DNA from: Alphaproteobacteria bacterium | Lineage (GTDB): Bacteria; Pseudomonadota; Alphaproteobacteria; JAUHZC01 | NCBI GenBank assembly: GCA_023898725.1 | Contig: CP060236.1 | Span: 1-64,000 of the forward strand | Direction of reading: 5' to 3' | DNA length: 64,000 bases | In this document: one piece after another, positions 28,653 through 37,197 of the stretch | How positions within the stretch are numbered: the stretch's first letter is position 1 | How the letters are laid out: each line of letters opens with the position of its first letter | Program-made: the position numbers and the translations under genes | Notes under the pieces: model-generated | Seen by the model: only the letters and a program-made list of their open reading frames with translations | Databases searched by the model: none | What the model was told of the DNA's origin: nothing

Positions 28653-29999
28653 CTACTGCGTGAGCGTGCGACGCAATTCCCAACCCGTAAGCCCAAAAGC
28701 AACAGCACCCAAAGCTGCAGCAGAAATAAAGAAAATAAATCCACCATTCCAGCCATACGTATCACTTATCCGACCCACAACAGCACCCGATAGCGCCGAT
28801 CCTAACGATGCAAAGGCACCGACAAGGCCATTAGCAGTTCCTACAGCGTGCTTACTTGCAAAATCGGCGGAAGCAACCCCCGCTAAAATTTGAGGGCCAT
28901 AAACAAAAAAACCTACACACGCAAGCGTCACCATATCCACATAATAGTAACCAGGAGGCGTTTGCCAAAAAGCAAGCATTGCAAGCATCAAAGCAACCAT
29001 ATACACGGTAGCAACAGGTCCTCGTTGTCCCTTAAAATAGGTATCTGAAAGCCACCCCGCCACTAGGCCACCCATCAATCCCGCCAACTCATAGCCCGCC
29101 GCTTGATGTCCTGCTTCCAACAAATTGACCCCTTTGAATTCTTTGAGAAACGTTGGTGCCCACTGCAAAACTCCCATTCGCACAATATACAAAAACATAT
29201 TAGCAAAGCAGACATACCAGATCATTTTATTCGCAAAAACCATTTTCCAGATTTCTTTTTGATTGGGACGCTCTCCGGATTCACCATGGAATGTATTGGA
29301 TGTAACATCAGAGTAATCATTTTTGTAGACTTCGACCGTCGGAAGATTCACTTCTGTAGGGTTATCCCGCAGACACGCAAGCAAATAAAAACTCACAGCA
29401 ATCGCAAGAACACCAGGGACCAGAAAGGCTGATCGCCAGCCATAATTTTGCACTAAGTATGCACCCACAATCATAATAAAAGCTGCGCCCACTTGATGAG
29501 AGCAAGCACCCAGTGCCCACTTGATGCCGAGCTCCTTGCGGGCAAACCAATGGGTAAGCATCCGGGCAGAAGCAGGCCATCCCATTGACTGAAACCAACT
29601 GCTGATAAGTAAGCAACTAATAAGAAAAAATGTTCCTGTTGTGAGTGCAATCCCGACAGACATAAGTCCTGCCCCCAGAAGCCCTAAACCCATAAAATAG
29701 CGTGCGTTCGATCGGTCACTCCAGTACCCATTTACCACTTTTCCAACCCCATAAACGAGAGACCACCAAAAAAGCATGTCGCCAAGCTGGGCTTTGCTAT
29801 ATCCTTCTTCGACAAGACTTGGCATTGCAATGGCAAAGTTGGCACGCACGATATAGTATGTCGCATACCCAAAAACCACTGACGATAGTATGCGCAAGCG
29901 CCAAAAACGATAGATACGTAAGGTTTGTTTAGGTAAGGCCGAGGAAAAACCCTGGCTGCTTCGTGTACATCTGTTTTTTGTTTGTTTTATCGTCATCAC
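28653..29999 (-). CDS. Organophosphate:phosphate antiporter family MFS transporter (GlpT/UhpC-like)
   Basis: A 448-aa 12-TM transporter of the OPA family. The N-terminal signature YATYYIVRANFAIAMPSLVE, followed by KAQLGDMLFWWSLVYGVGK, matches GlpT/UhpT/UhpC proteins. The family's DRSNARYFMGLGL loop follows. OPA transporters exchange sugar phosphates or glycerol-3-phosphate for phosphate, which in an intracellular bacterium would give access to host phosphorylated carbon. UhpC members can instead act as sensors. No uhpAB two-component genes are next to it, so transport is the simpler reading. It is divergent from hemB. Confidence 0.82.
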   Translation of the reverse strand: MMTIKQTKNRCTRSSQGFSSALPKQTLRIYRFWRLRILSSVVFGYATYYIVRANFAIAMPSLVEEGYSKAQLGDMLFWWSLVYGVGKVVNGYWSDRSNARYFMGLGLLGAGLMSVGIALTTGTFFLISCLLISSWFQSMGWPASARMLTHWFARKELGIKWALGACSHQVGAAFIMIVGAYLVQNYGWRSAFLVPGVLAIAVSFYLLACLRDNPTEVNLPTVEVYKNDYSDVTSNTFHGESGERPNQKEIWKMVFANKMIWYVCFANMFLYIVRMGVLQWAPTFLKEFKGVNLLEAGHQAAGYELAGLMGGLVAGWLSDTYFKGQRGPVATVYMVALMLAMLAFWQTPPGYYYVDMVTLACVGFFVYGPQILAGVASADFASKHAVGTANGLVGAFASLGSALSGAVVGRISDTYGWNGGFIFFISAAALGAVAFGLTGWELRRTLTQ

Positions 30000-30153
30000 G
30001 AAGAGAGTTGATTTCGGGCCATTATATCACCAGTTGTCTCTCTCGCAAGTCACTCTCACGGCATGTTCCATTTGATCGCTCTATTAAGACAAGAAAAATC
30101 TTGATTATGTTTATTTTTTTCTCCAAATTGAGGGATATTATAAAGCAAAATCA

Positions 30154-31137
30154 ATGTTTTTTCCTCATCTGCGGCTCCGTCGCGCACGACAATCCCCTTG
30201 GATTCGTGAAATTTTACAAGAAGTTTCTTTGCGTCCTGCTGATCTTATCTATCCTATTTTTATTCGTGATGATCATATTGCACCAAGCATTCCTGGTCTG
30301 GGGGCCAATCGCCGCTATACCCTAAAGGAACTTCCCGCACTGATTCGAGAGGTGTCGTCTCTCGGGATAAAGGCTGTAGCACTGTTCCCCATGGTCGATA
30401 AAAGCAAGCGCGATGAAACAGGCTCATACGCCTGCAATCCCGAAGGTCTTATTCCCCAGGCAATAAGTATTATTAAAAAAACCACAGATCAGCTAGGCGT
30501 CATAACCGATGTAGCCCTTGATCCTTATACTTCCCACGGACAGGATGGTCTTGTGAAAAAGGGTGAAATTCTCAACGATGAAACAGTAGCGGCTCTGCAG
30601 CAAATGAGCATTGTCCTTGCACAAGCTGGCAGCGACATTGTTGCACCTTCGGATATGATGGATGGGCGCATTGGTGCCATTCGTGAAGCTCTTGACAGTA
30701 AAAAATTTTCCAACACCATGATTCTTGCCTACACGGCCAAATATGCATCATCGCTTTATGGGCCATTTCGTGAAGCTGTGGGATCCAAGGGATGCCTGGG
30801 GGTCGCTGATAAAAAAACCTACCAGATGTCCCCTGACCGTAGGAAGGAGGCTTTACTTGAGGCCAACCAAGACGCACGCGAAGGCGCTGACTTTCTCATG
30901 GTAAAGCCGGCTACGCTTTACCAAGACATCATACAGAACCTGACACTAACACAAAAACTGCCTGTATTTGGTTATCACGTAAGTGGGGAATATGCGATGC
31001 TTATCAGCGCGCATGAGGCAGGATTTTTAGACTTTGGTGCTGCTCTTATAGAAACACTCACATCCATCAAACGCGCAGGAGCACAAGCTATTCTGACGTA
31101 TGGCGCATGTGAAGCCGCTCGTATTCTTAATACATAA
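30154..31137 (+). CDS. hemB: Delta-aminolevulinic acid dehydratase (porphobilinogen synthase)
   Basis: A cytoplasmic enzyme that condenses two 5-aminolevulinate molecules to porphobilinogen in heme synthesis. The Schiff-base lysines are Lys196 (AYTAKYASS) and Lys251 (MVKPA). The metal site segment at 119-132 reads DVALDPYTSHGQDG, with aspartates and alanine where zinc enzymes have three cysteines, so this is the magnesium/potassium-dependent type common in alphaproteobacteria. The length of 327 aa is typical. It is a single gene, divergent from the MFS transporter. Confidence 0.96.
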   Translation: MFFPHLRLRRARQSPWIREILQEVSLRPADLIYPIFIRDDHIAPSIPGLGANRRYTLKELPALIREVSSLGIKAVALFPMVDKSKRDETGSYACNPEGLIPQAISIIKKTTDQLGVITDVALDPYTSHGQDGLVKKGEILNDETVAALQQMSIVLAQAGSDIVAPSDMMDGRIGAIREALDSKKFSNTMILAYTAKYASSLYGPFREAVGSKGCLGVADKKTYQMSPDRRKEALLEANQDAREGADFLMVKPATLYQDIIQNLTLTQKLPVFGYHVSGEYAMLISAHEAGFLDFGAALIETLTSIKRAGAQAILTYGACEAARILNT

Positions 31138-31202
31138 AACGGGAGTGTTGCTTTTTTGTCACTCTCAGTGAGTAGGAATTTTTTACTTAGTAGCTATTTT
31201 TA

Positions 31203-31231
31203 TTGACTGTAAATGTTTTTAGTCGTAGTTT
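31203..31231 (+). promoter_or_regulatory. Candidate promoter of first OMP gene
   Basis: TTGACT (31203-31208, 5 of 6) followed after 17 bases by TAGTTT (31226-31231), a poor -10. The start codon follows at 31270. The -35 is good but the -10 is weak, so the call is tentative. Confidence 0.3.
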
Positions 31232-31269
31232 TCACTCGATGTTTAACAATAAATTATAGGTTACAAATT

Positions 31270-31914
31270 ATGAAAAAGTTACTATCTATTGCTCTATTGG
31301 CAACTCTTCCCGTTGCTGCGAACACCTTTCACGGGGCGTATGCGGGTATCAACGCTGGTATGACACAGCGTTCACAAAAACTTATCCAAGATGATGCAGA
31401 GCTATCTCTTTCCAAGGCATCCCCTTCTTTTGGTGCTCAAGTTGGATATGGTCACACACTTGACAACAAAATGTATCTTGGTGCAGAACTTGATTTTGGA
31501 TTTGCTCCGTCCAAGTCTAAAAAGACTTCCAAAGGGACTTTGGGTGCAGCAACAATAGTGGGAGCTGCAAGTTCTAAAATGGGTTACAAGGCAGCTATCT
31601 CCGCTCGTGCTGGTTATAACTTTGGTTGCACAATTGGTTACGTAGGTGCTTTCGTTGGTATGGAAAATTACAAAGTTAAGGCTTCATCAGAAATCACCCT
31701 TGGTAACGTAGTTCGAAAGGAATTAATCTCCAAGAATGTGACAACATTTGCATATGGTCCTCTTCTTGGTGTTGCCTATTCTGTTAGCGACACACTTTCT
31801 GTTGGTCTTGAAGGGCGCTACAGCATCGAAGGTAGAAAAAAATACAAAAAAGACGCAATCACAATCAAGACAAAGGGCTATGATGCTGCTGTTCGCTTGA
31901 ACTACGCATTCTAA
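31270..31914 (+). CDS. Small outer-membrane beta-barrel protein, opacity/porin-like (paralog 1)
   Basis: A 214-aa protein with a clear Sec signal peptide (MKKLLSIALLATLPVAA, cleaved near residue 17). The mature part is rich in alternating beta-strand patterns and ends in an aromatic residue (VRLNYAF), the usual recognition signal for the BAM complex. It resembles OmpA-N-terminal/opacity-type 8-stranded barrels. The real start is ATG at 31270; an upstream in-frame ATG would spoil the signal peptide. It shares motifs with the next gene: F-x-G-x-Y-x-G at the mature N-terminus, AGYNF in the middle, and YGPLLG...LSVGLEGRY near the end. A strong terminator follows. The exact function is unknown. 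Confidence 0.8.
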   Translation: MKKLLSIALLATLPVAANTFHGAYAGINAGMTQRSQKLIQDDAELSLSKASPSFGAQVGYGHTLDNKMYLGAELDFGFAPSKSKKTSKGTLGAATIVGAASSKMGYKAAISARAGYNFGCTIGYVGAFVGMENYKVKASSEITLGNVVRKELISKNVTTFAYGPLLGVAYSVSDTLSVGLEGRYSIEGRKKYKKDAITIKTKGYDAAVRLNYAF

Positions 31915-31937
31915 TACTACCTTTATTTATGTATTGC

Positions 31938-31968
31938 AGAGGGGCTGGAGAAATCCAGCCTCTTTTTT
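31938..31968 (+). terminator. Rho-independent terminator after OMP paralog 1
   Basis: AGAGGGGCTGG pairs with CCAGCCTCTTT (11 pairs including G-T wobbles) around a 6-nt loop, and the T run reaches 31968. It is 23 bases after the stop codon. Confidence 0.85.
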
Positions 31969-32471
31969 ATTTACACACACACATATAATAAAGTGCATCG
32001 TCGGAACTGTTTGGTATGCCCCACAATTGTTGAGAAAACTCCATACCAAATCTGTGTCACGGAAAAACGGAAAATAGGATGATAGACGATAGGAAAGTAT
32101 AATAGATTTTTACAAAAATACGGCTGAGAATTTCTGTAAAAAGAGCATTTTTAGGACTCCTTTGCACCTTAACATTTCTGTCTAATTCCCTCCTGTTAAT
32201 CGTGTCACAGGCCCTACAAAAAAGTATTCGAAGACTCTGTCTGAGGGCTTGCGTCTAAAATCTTACCTTTCCCTCGCGTGGATGAAGAAATACACGCACT
32301 GCCACGTACAGATCCTGCTAAGAATAGGAACCCGCGAAGCGAATCGTAACGCACGCAAGCTGTGATATCTTCGCAACTGTCCCGTGGGAACGATATCCAA
32401 AGGTTTGATATTAAACCCATTTAGGGAAAAAACATGTTAGATTTTCCAAAGAATAATTTTTGGGAATTTCT
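31969..32471. other. 500-bp intergenic region between the OMP paralogs
   Basis: No convincing gene is seen. It contains an inverted repeat, TTTGGTATG (32010-32018) with CATACCAAA (32042-32050), and a GC-richer block around 32210-32420. That block carries a 68-codon minus-strand frame of doubtful coding value and could instead be a long 5' leader or an unrecognised small RNA. I could not match it to RNase P, tmRNA or 6S RNA. Confidence 0.4.
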
Positions 32472-33128
32472 ATGAAAAAAATATTTTTAGTAACTTTTTG
32501 CGCTTTTACATCACTCTCGGCAGAGGTTTTTAACGGCACATACTCCGGTGTTAATTTCGGGTATTTGCATACAAAAACTAAGGTTGGAACATCCCTTATA
32601 AATACAGGCGTCCGCAACACAAAATCATTTGCATCAAAGCAATTAACCGCCGGCCTTCAAGCGGGATATATTTCTACATTTAGTAACAAAATGTTACTTG
32701 CTGGTGAAATGAATGTAAACGTTGATTTTATGGGCAGTAAAAACCACAGTTGGGTTTATAAATCAGGAAACAATTCTGTCAGCACCCACGTTAAGGCACA
32801 CCGTAAATATGAAATTGGTTTTTCCGGCAAAGCTGGTTACAATTTTGATAATTTTATTATTTATACAGGGCCTTTCTTGAGTTTTGCAAAAATGGGCCTC
32901 CGTTATAGTGACTCTGCAGGAGTAACAAAAGGAGATAGCCTAAAAATTTCTTATGGGCCGCTGGTTGGTGCCGATTACAAGGTAACAAGTAGGTTGACCG
33001 CTGGACTTGAGTTTCGCTATGGACTTACAAACAAAACCAAGAAAAACACTAAAGGTGGTACCTCTTCCCAAACAATATTTGAGCCACGGACATTCGACAC
33101 CCGTGTGCGTATAAACTTTGCATTCTAA
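32472..33128 (+). CDS. Small outer-membrane beta-barrel protein, opacity/porin-like (paralog 2)
   Basis: A 218-aa barrel protein with signal peptide MKKIFLVTFCAFTSLSA (cleaved after about residue 17). Its mature start EVFNGTYSGVNFG parallels the neighbouring paralog. The central AGYNF and the YGPLVG...LTAGLEFRY strand also match, and the chain ends VRINFAF with a terminal phenylalanine. It is placed in the outer membrane by inference. ATG 32472 is chosen because it starts the signal peptide. The frame extends four codons upstream to a TTG. It is followed by a bidirectional terminator shared with the phage-like cluster. Confidence 0.8.
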   Translation: MKKIFLVTFCAFTSLSAEVFNGTYSGVNFGYLHTKTKVGTSLINTGVRNTKSFASKQLTAGLQAGYISTFSNKMLLAGEMNVNVDFMGSKNHSWVYKSGNNSVSTHVKAHRKYEIGFSGKAGYNFDNFIIYTGPFLSFAKMGLRYSDSAGVTKGDSLKISYGPLVGADYKVTSRLTAGLEFRYGLTNKTKKNTKGGTSSQTIFEPRTFDTRVRINFAF

Positions 33129-33160
33129 GTAAAAAAATAATTGCTTAAATATGTGCTTAG

Positions 33161-33200
33161 GTCTATGTAAAAGCCCCCTTTTGGGGGTTTTTACATAGAC
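33161..33200. terminator. Bidirectional terminator with 18-bp arms
   Basis: Two 18-nt arms flank TTTT. They pair throughout with a single G-T wobble, and each strand shows C5-loop-G5 followed by a T-rich arm. It lies between convergent genes (OMP paralog 2 and the holin-like gene) and would stop transcription from both sides. Confidence 0.9.
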
Positions 33201-33214
33201 GCACGGCAAAAAAA

Positions 33215-33763
33215 TTATTTTTTGTTATTAATATGATTGAGAATACTCAGAAGGTTTTTATCACGAACTCCACGTGATGAACCAAACTCAAAGGCAAAAG
33301 CATCCTTCAGGCACGCGCCAAATATCCCTGAAACAGTGGAGATGATCCCTATTGCTTCACCAGGAAGACAATCACGATACAATCCAAGTGTAAGCAAACA
33401 GGTGACAAGCCCCAGAACTGCCAGAAGAATCATCACATCTGCACGCTTATTCTTTTGGCCTGATGCAATAATCTCAGCATCGCGGTCCCTGGCATGGCGG
33501 CGATCCTCAATTTCAGCTGAGAGCGTGTCACGTTCAAGATGAAGAATTTCCCGATGAAACTCCAGAAGAAGTTCCGGTTTCTCTTTCAACGTTGCAACCA
33601 TACTTTCAAAATCATGCTTTCCAGATATTTGACACGCCACGTCCACAATTTTATTAAGAATCTGGGGAGCCGACTTTGTGCCTTCACTTTTTTGCACAAG
33701 GGTAAAAATTCCCGGGACAAGCTCTGAAAGCTTCAACAAATGGGAAAAATTGAGAGCAGCCAT
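33215..33763 (-). CDS. GTA-type 3-TM holin-like protein
   Basis: A 182-aa protein with a helical, charged N-terminal half (coiled-coil-like ERDTLSAEIEDRRHARDRDAE near 97-117). A hydrophobic pair of segments follows (about 130-147 and 155-170), and the C-terminal motif is AFAFEFGSSRGVRDK. That motif next to TM segments is what I recall for the gene-transfer-agent 3-TM holin family (GTA_holin_3TM). Such holins make inner-membrane pores that release particles. It has a strong ribosome binding site (AGGAGG) and is the last gene of the virion cluster. Holin function is inferred. Confidence 0.6.
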   Translation of the reverse strand: MAALNFSHLLKLSELVPGIFTLVQKSEGTKSAPQILNKIVDVACQISGKHDFESMVATLKEKPELLLEFHREILHLERDTLSAEIEDRRHARDRDAEIIASGQKNKRADVMILLAVLGLVTCLLTLGLYRDCLPGEAIGIISTVSGIFGACLKDAFAFEFGSSRGVRDKNLLSILNHINNKK

Positions 33764-33772
33764 TTTATCCTC

Positions 33773-34399
33773 CTAGAGTACGCGTTCATGGGTCAATGCA
33801 TTCATCCACCCTGTTGGTGTTCCATAACTCATAATCAACGTATCAGTCTCTTCGAGCGCGATAAAAATGAGAGCCCCCATACGAGAGTCAGGAAGATTGC
33901 TTAAGGGGAAGATCGGTAGTGTTGGCAGTGAAAAACCACGAGCAAGATTTTCTGAGCGTTCCTGCTCACTTTGTGTAGGGGGTTCATCATCCGTGGTCGT
34001 ATGGCGCGGTTGTTTCAAAACAGAAAAAGGGTCGTTTTTCTGAGCCATGAGGAGCCAATTCTCCCGCTCATGATCCCATATCTCTGCTGTATGCGTTACC
34101 AAACATATATAATTATCACCATTTTGATGCACGATATCCCCGTATACAAAAACTGTTGAGGGGCACCACGATCCTCGAGAAGAAAATCGTGGGAGGGGTA
34201 TTTCCACGCGATACAACACTGTATCGGCATCATCCTTAAACACAAGATCACTTCCCTCACGTACCACCTGAGTAACTCTCTTTATCTGGCTGATAGCTTC
34301 CTGTTGGTCCACTAGTTGTGCATTGAGATAGCGAAAATTCCCATCGATCTCCTCAATACTCAACGGAGATCCTTTTTCATTTCTGTATATAATTGGCAT
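33773..34399 (-). CDS. Phage-like tail/tip protein with carbohydrate-binding-like module
   Basis: A 208-aa protein of the virion cluster. The N-terminal LSIEEIDGNFRYLN is the kind of short motif seen at the start of many tail-fibre and tail-tip proteins. Residues about 77-118 form a module with the spacing W...T-V-F-V-Y-x-D-I-V-x-Q-N-G-x-N-Y-I-C-L-V-T-H...W, which resembles small carbohydrate-binding (CBM5/12-like) domains. The same module appears in the 602-aa protein two genes upstream. A receptor-binding role is inferred. The protein has no signal peptide. It begins 20 bases after the 291-aa gene. Confidence 0.5.
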   Translation of the reverse strand: MPIIYRNEKGSPLSIEEIDGNFRYLNAQLVDQQEAISQIKRVTQVVREGSDLVFKDDADTVLYRVEIPLPRFSSRGSWCPSTVFVYGDIVHQNGDNYICLVTHTAEIWDHERENWLLMAQKNDPFSVLKQPRHTTTDDEPPTQSEQERSENLARGFSLPTLPIFPLSNLPDSRMGALIFIALEETDTLIMSYGTPTGWMNALTHERVL

Positions 34400-34419
34400 A
34401 GAAAAATCCTTTTTTTGAT

Positions 34420-35295
34420 TTATATAACAAACTCAACATTCAAAATTCCCTCTGATCGATTCACGCATGTGTAGTCCTGAGATACGTAAGACCCCACGAA
34501 TATCTCTCCCACATACACCGGAAGACGAACAATGCCCTGACGGATATCGGCGCCGAGTGCTTGGCATGCATGCAGGGGGAGTTTTTGAGAAAAGTGAATC
34601 TCTTTTCCCGACAAAAACCCTCCCCTTTCAGGATTAATACCCCGCGACTGCCAGAATGCCGCATGTGAGAGAAGAATTTTTGTAGTCCCAGGCCTAATTT
34701 GCACCTGCGCAAAGTAGGCCTGAATCTCCTCAGGATCTATGCCTGAGACAAAACGACCTCCGTAAGGAATAAGATCAACACACGCTTTCCAACCTGTCTG
34801 ATGCCCATCAATCGGGATAATTCCTGTAACTCCCTGAATCACTTTAATTTGACGGGCATAAACTCCCGTTTCAAGCACTGGAAATCGTTTTGTATAAAGA
34901 ATATCGCCAGGCTTGATCTTTTCCTCTAGCACACAGGCATTCACACGATCCGTATACTTCATCGCAACCGATTCACAAACGAGCTGTACACCATCATAGC
35001 CCAGTGATTCATAAATAACGCCCATTCCAGGATCAAGCAGTGACCGATCATACAGGGATACTGACACGCTATTTCCTGTTTGGATATCATCTGTGCGAAC
35101 CTGAACATTACGCCCTGCTTTCACTCCGATCATCCGAACGGTAACGGTAATGCGGCTTGGAAATACACGAGATAATTTTTGAGGACTATCAGTACCTATA
35201 CAAATAGATTTTGTACGATATAGGGGATGCTCTTCTTGTTCTTTCCATGAGAATGGTGTTTTGAGGTTGCGAATAAGCCTCCTGAGAGAAGACAT
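34420..35295 (-). CDS. Unknown protein of the virion cluster (291 aa)
   Basis: I do not recognise this family. The protein is soluble and predominantly beta-rich by residue pattern, with no signal peptide or TM helix. Its ATG overlaps the stop of the preceding 602-aa gene by one base (TAATG), so the two are translationally coupled, and it is probably a tail-tip or baseplate component. Nothing suggests catalysis. Confidence 0.5.
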   Translation of the reverse strand: MSSLRRLIRNLKTPFSWKEQEEHPLYRTKSICIGTDSPQKLSRVFPSRITVTVRMIGVKAGRNVQVRTDDIQTGNSVSVSLYDRSLLDPGMGVIYESLGYDGVQLVCESVAMKYTDRVNACVLEEKIKPGDILYTKRFPVLETGVYARQIKVIQGVTGIIPIDGHQTGWKACVDLIPYGGRFVSGIDPEEIQAYFAQVQIRPGTTKILLSHAAFWQSRGINPERGGFLSGKEIHFSQKLPLHACQALGADIRQGIVRLPVYVGEIFVGSYVSQDYTCVNRSEGILNVEFVI

Positions 35296-37103
35296 TATGA
35301 AGACCCTCCACGCAAATGAAGAAGGTTAATATTAGCTGGTGCCGACCATCCGCTACCAAACTCTGCTCTATGTGTTTTGTGTAGGTGTCGGATACCGGAT
35401 GATTCACACATCTGTGCATTGACCGCAATGTATGTAGAAGGAATAGATACCTCATGCAGGGCACGTCTATGCATACGAACTTCTTTATGAAGATGGGTCA
35501 ATTGTTCTTCAGCTGTGTTGTGGATGAGAATGCTCGATACCCCAAGATTCTCTTTGTCTAATCTTTCCTCATAATCATCCAAGTCTTCACCCTTCACATA
35601 GAGAAGATCTGGCATATCTTCTGGTGTGGAAACACAAAATGACCCAACATATTCTTCTGTTTCAGCCCCATATTGGTTCTTCTCAGCAACACAGGGGGTA
35701 ATTTGTGATAGTACGCCAATAGCAGACATAGCTGTTATATCAACAAATTGCTCATTTCGATCAATTACAATGCGCACTTGCGTTACTTTTCCATACAGCG
35801 AGGATGATCTTTCCTGTGATGAATTCCATGTGATTGCATCCAACGTAGACACATCAATACCGTGCGCCAGTGGCACACGAAAATGCGATGCAATACCCCG
35901 TGCACTATTGGCGAGATACCCTCGTGCAAGCTGTGCCATATGTCGCAACACACGCTGAGCTGCGTCATGAATAAAACAACTTTTCCGCTGTGCTTGTCTT
36001 TTTTCGAGTGTTTCCCGATCAAGCTTGCACCACCTGTCCAACGCTAGGGGTAAATCAATTGCTGAGCGATGAGCACTCACGCACAGATAATAACCCCCTT
36101 GATGCGAGACAATAGACCCCACATCATAGAATGTACCTGTCTCCCATGGTACGCGTGATTCATGCAAAGAAATGACCCCGAGGTCAACAGTAAGATCTTT
36201 GACCAGGTCATAGTCCTGCTTACCTTGGTAATCATGTGTCAAGACTGCCTCAAAAACCTCATGAACCAGAACAGTTGTTTCATCCGCAACCGTCAGCACT
36301 GGTCGAAAACAATAGACAGAAACTGGGGCATTTGTGAACGATTCCTGGTGATGATTATGAAGAGGCAAAAGCTGTATTTCTGGTTTAGCACCTTCCTCAA
36401 GGTGCGAGGATACAACACGCAATGACGTGCCAGAAAGTGTTGTTCCCTCACGAGGCCATTGTTGCTTCAGTCTATCCGGTGTTATGGTTCGCAACATGCG
36501 ATCACCACCCATATGTGCACCAAGATCAATCGTATGAACCACCTTTTTTTTCCAGCGACACAGAACACGCAAATTAACAGCCTTAAGTGGTTTATGAGAA
36601 ACATGCATTTGTTTGAATGAAACGGTGTTAAAATCTGTCAGCGCATGCACCGTTCTTCCTGTAAATATATGTGAAAGCGTGAACTTACCCGTTGTACGAT
36701 CCCACCCCGGCGTCATAAGCTGAGAATTAAGAAAATTTCCTACATGTGTTTCATCCAAGGCATAAAGATCACTACACCAGGCCCCATCTTTACGAAGATC
36801 TTCCCCCACAAGCCCCATTAAAGAGGAATTGTCGGGGTGATCACTAACAGCCTCAATGTCACAAATTTTTTCACCGTGGGAGTGCATAAATTTTGTCACA
36901 CGTCCCGTAAAGAGTGTTTTTTTGCCCTGCACAGTAATCCACGACAAAAGAATACCGGAGTTTTGATCGTCATAAGGAATGCGTAGTCGCACGCGTGGGC
37001 GCGTGGCCTCACGTTCTCTAATCTCACACCAAAACACAGGGCCGCTGTGGATGCTCGCATCACCGAGCTCTGCAAAAATGTGACTGAATGTGTATGTAAG
37101 CAT
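35295..37103 (-). CDS. Large tail-tip/hub-like protein of the virion cluster (602 aa)
   Basis: The largest product of the phage-like cluster. The first 90 residues are beta-rich, with LFTGRVTKFMHSHGEKICDIEA, a pattern seen in hub (gp27-like) proteins. Residues 319-361 carry the W...T-F-Y-x-G-x-I-V-x-Q-G-G-x-Y-L-C-V-x-A-H...W module shared with the 208-aa protein. A long helical segment lies around 365-400. By position and size it could fill the place of the GTA hub or 'megatron' proteins, but it is much shorter than the latter and I cannot assign it to a family. It is divergent from the EamA gene, 94 bases away. Confidence 0.5.
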   Translation of the reverse strand: MLTYTFSHIFAELGDASIHSGPVFWCEIREREATRPRVRLRIPYDDQNSGILLSWITVQGKKTLFTGRVTKFMHSHGEKICDIEAVSDHPDNSSLMGLVGEDLRKDGAWCSDLYALDETHVGNFLNSQLMTPGWDRTTGKFTLSHIFTGRTVHALTDFNTVSFKQMHVSHKPLKAVNLRVLCRWKKKVVHTIDLGAHMGGDRMLRTITPDRLKQQWPREGTTLSGTSLRVVSSHLEEGAKPEIQLLPLHNHHQESFTNAPVSVYCFRPVLTVADETTVLVHEVFEAVLTHDYQGKQDYDLVKDLTVDLGVISLHESRVPWETGTFYDVGSIVSHQGGYYLCVSAHRSAIDLPLALDRWCKLDRETLEKRQAQRKSCFIHDAAQRVLRHMAQLARGYLANSARGIASHFRVPLAHGIDVSTLDAITWNSSQERSSSLYGKVTQVRIVIDRNEQFVDITAMSAIGVLSQITPCVAEKNQYGAETEEYVGSFCVSTPEDMPDLLYVKGEDLDDYEERLDKENLGVSSILIHNTAEEQLTHLHKEVRMHRRALHEVSIPSTYIAVNAQMCESSGIRHLHKTHRAEFGSGWSAPANINLLHLRGGSS

Positions 37104-37197
37104 GAAAATATCTATTGTTTTGGTTATCGGTTCGTGTACTATCGGATGACTTTAATGGAATTACGTCATTTCAACGGCATCACATAAAACAGGTTAT

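Noticed and set aside
32214..32420. 68-codon minus-strand frame between the two barrel genes
   Set aside because: No ribosome binding site, no family match and no signal peptide or lipobox of normal form. It is mentioned only within the intergenic region.
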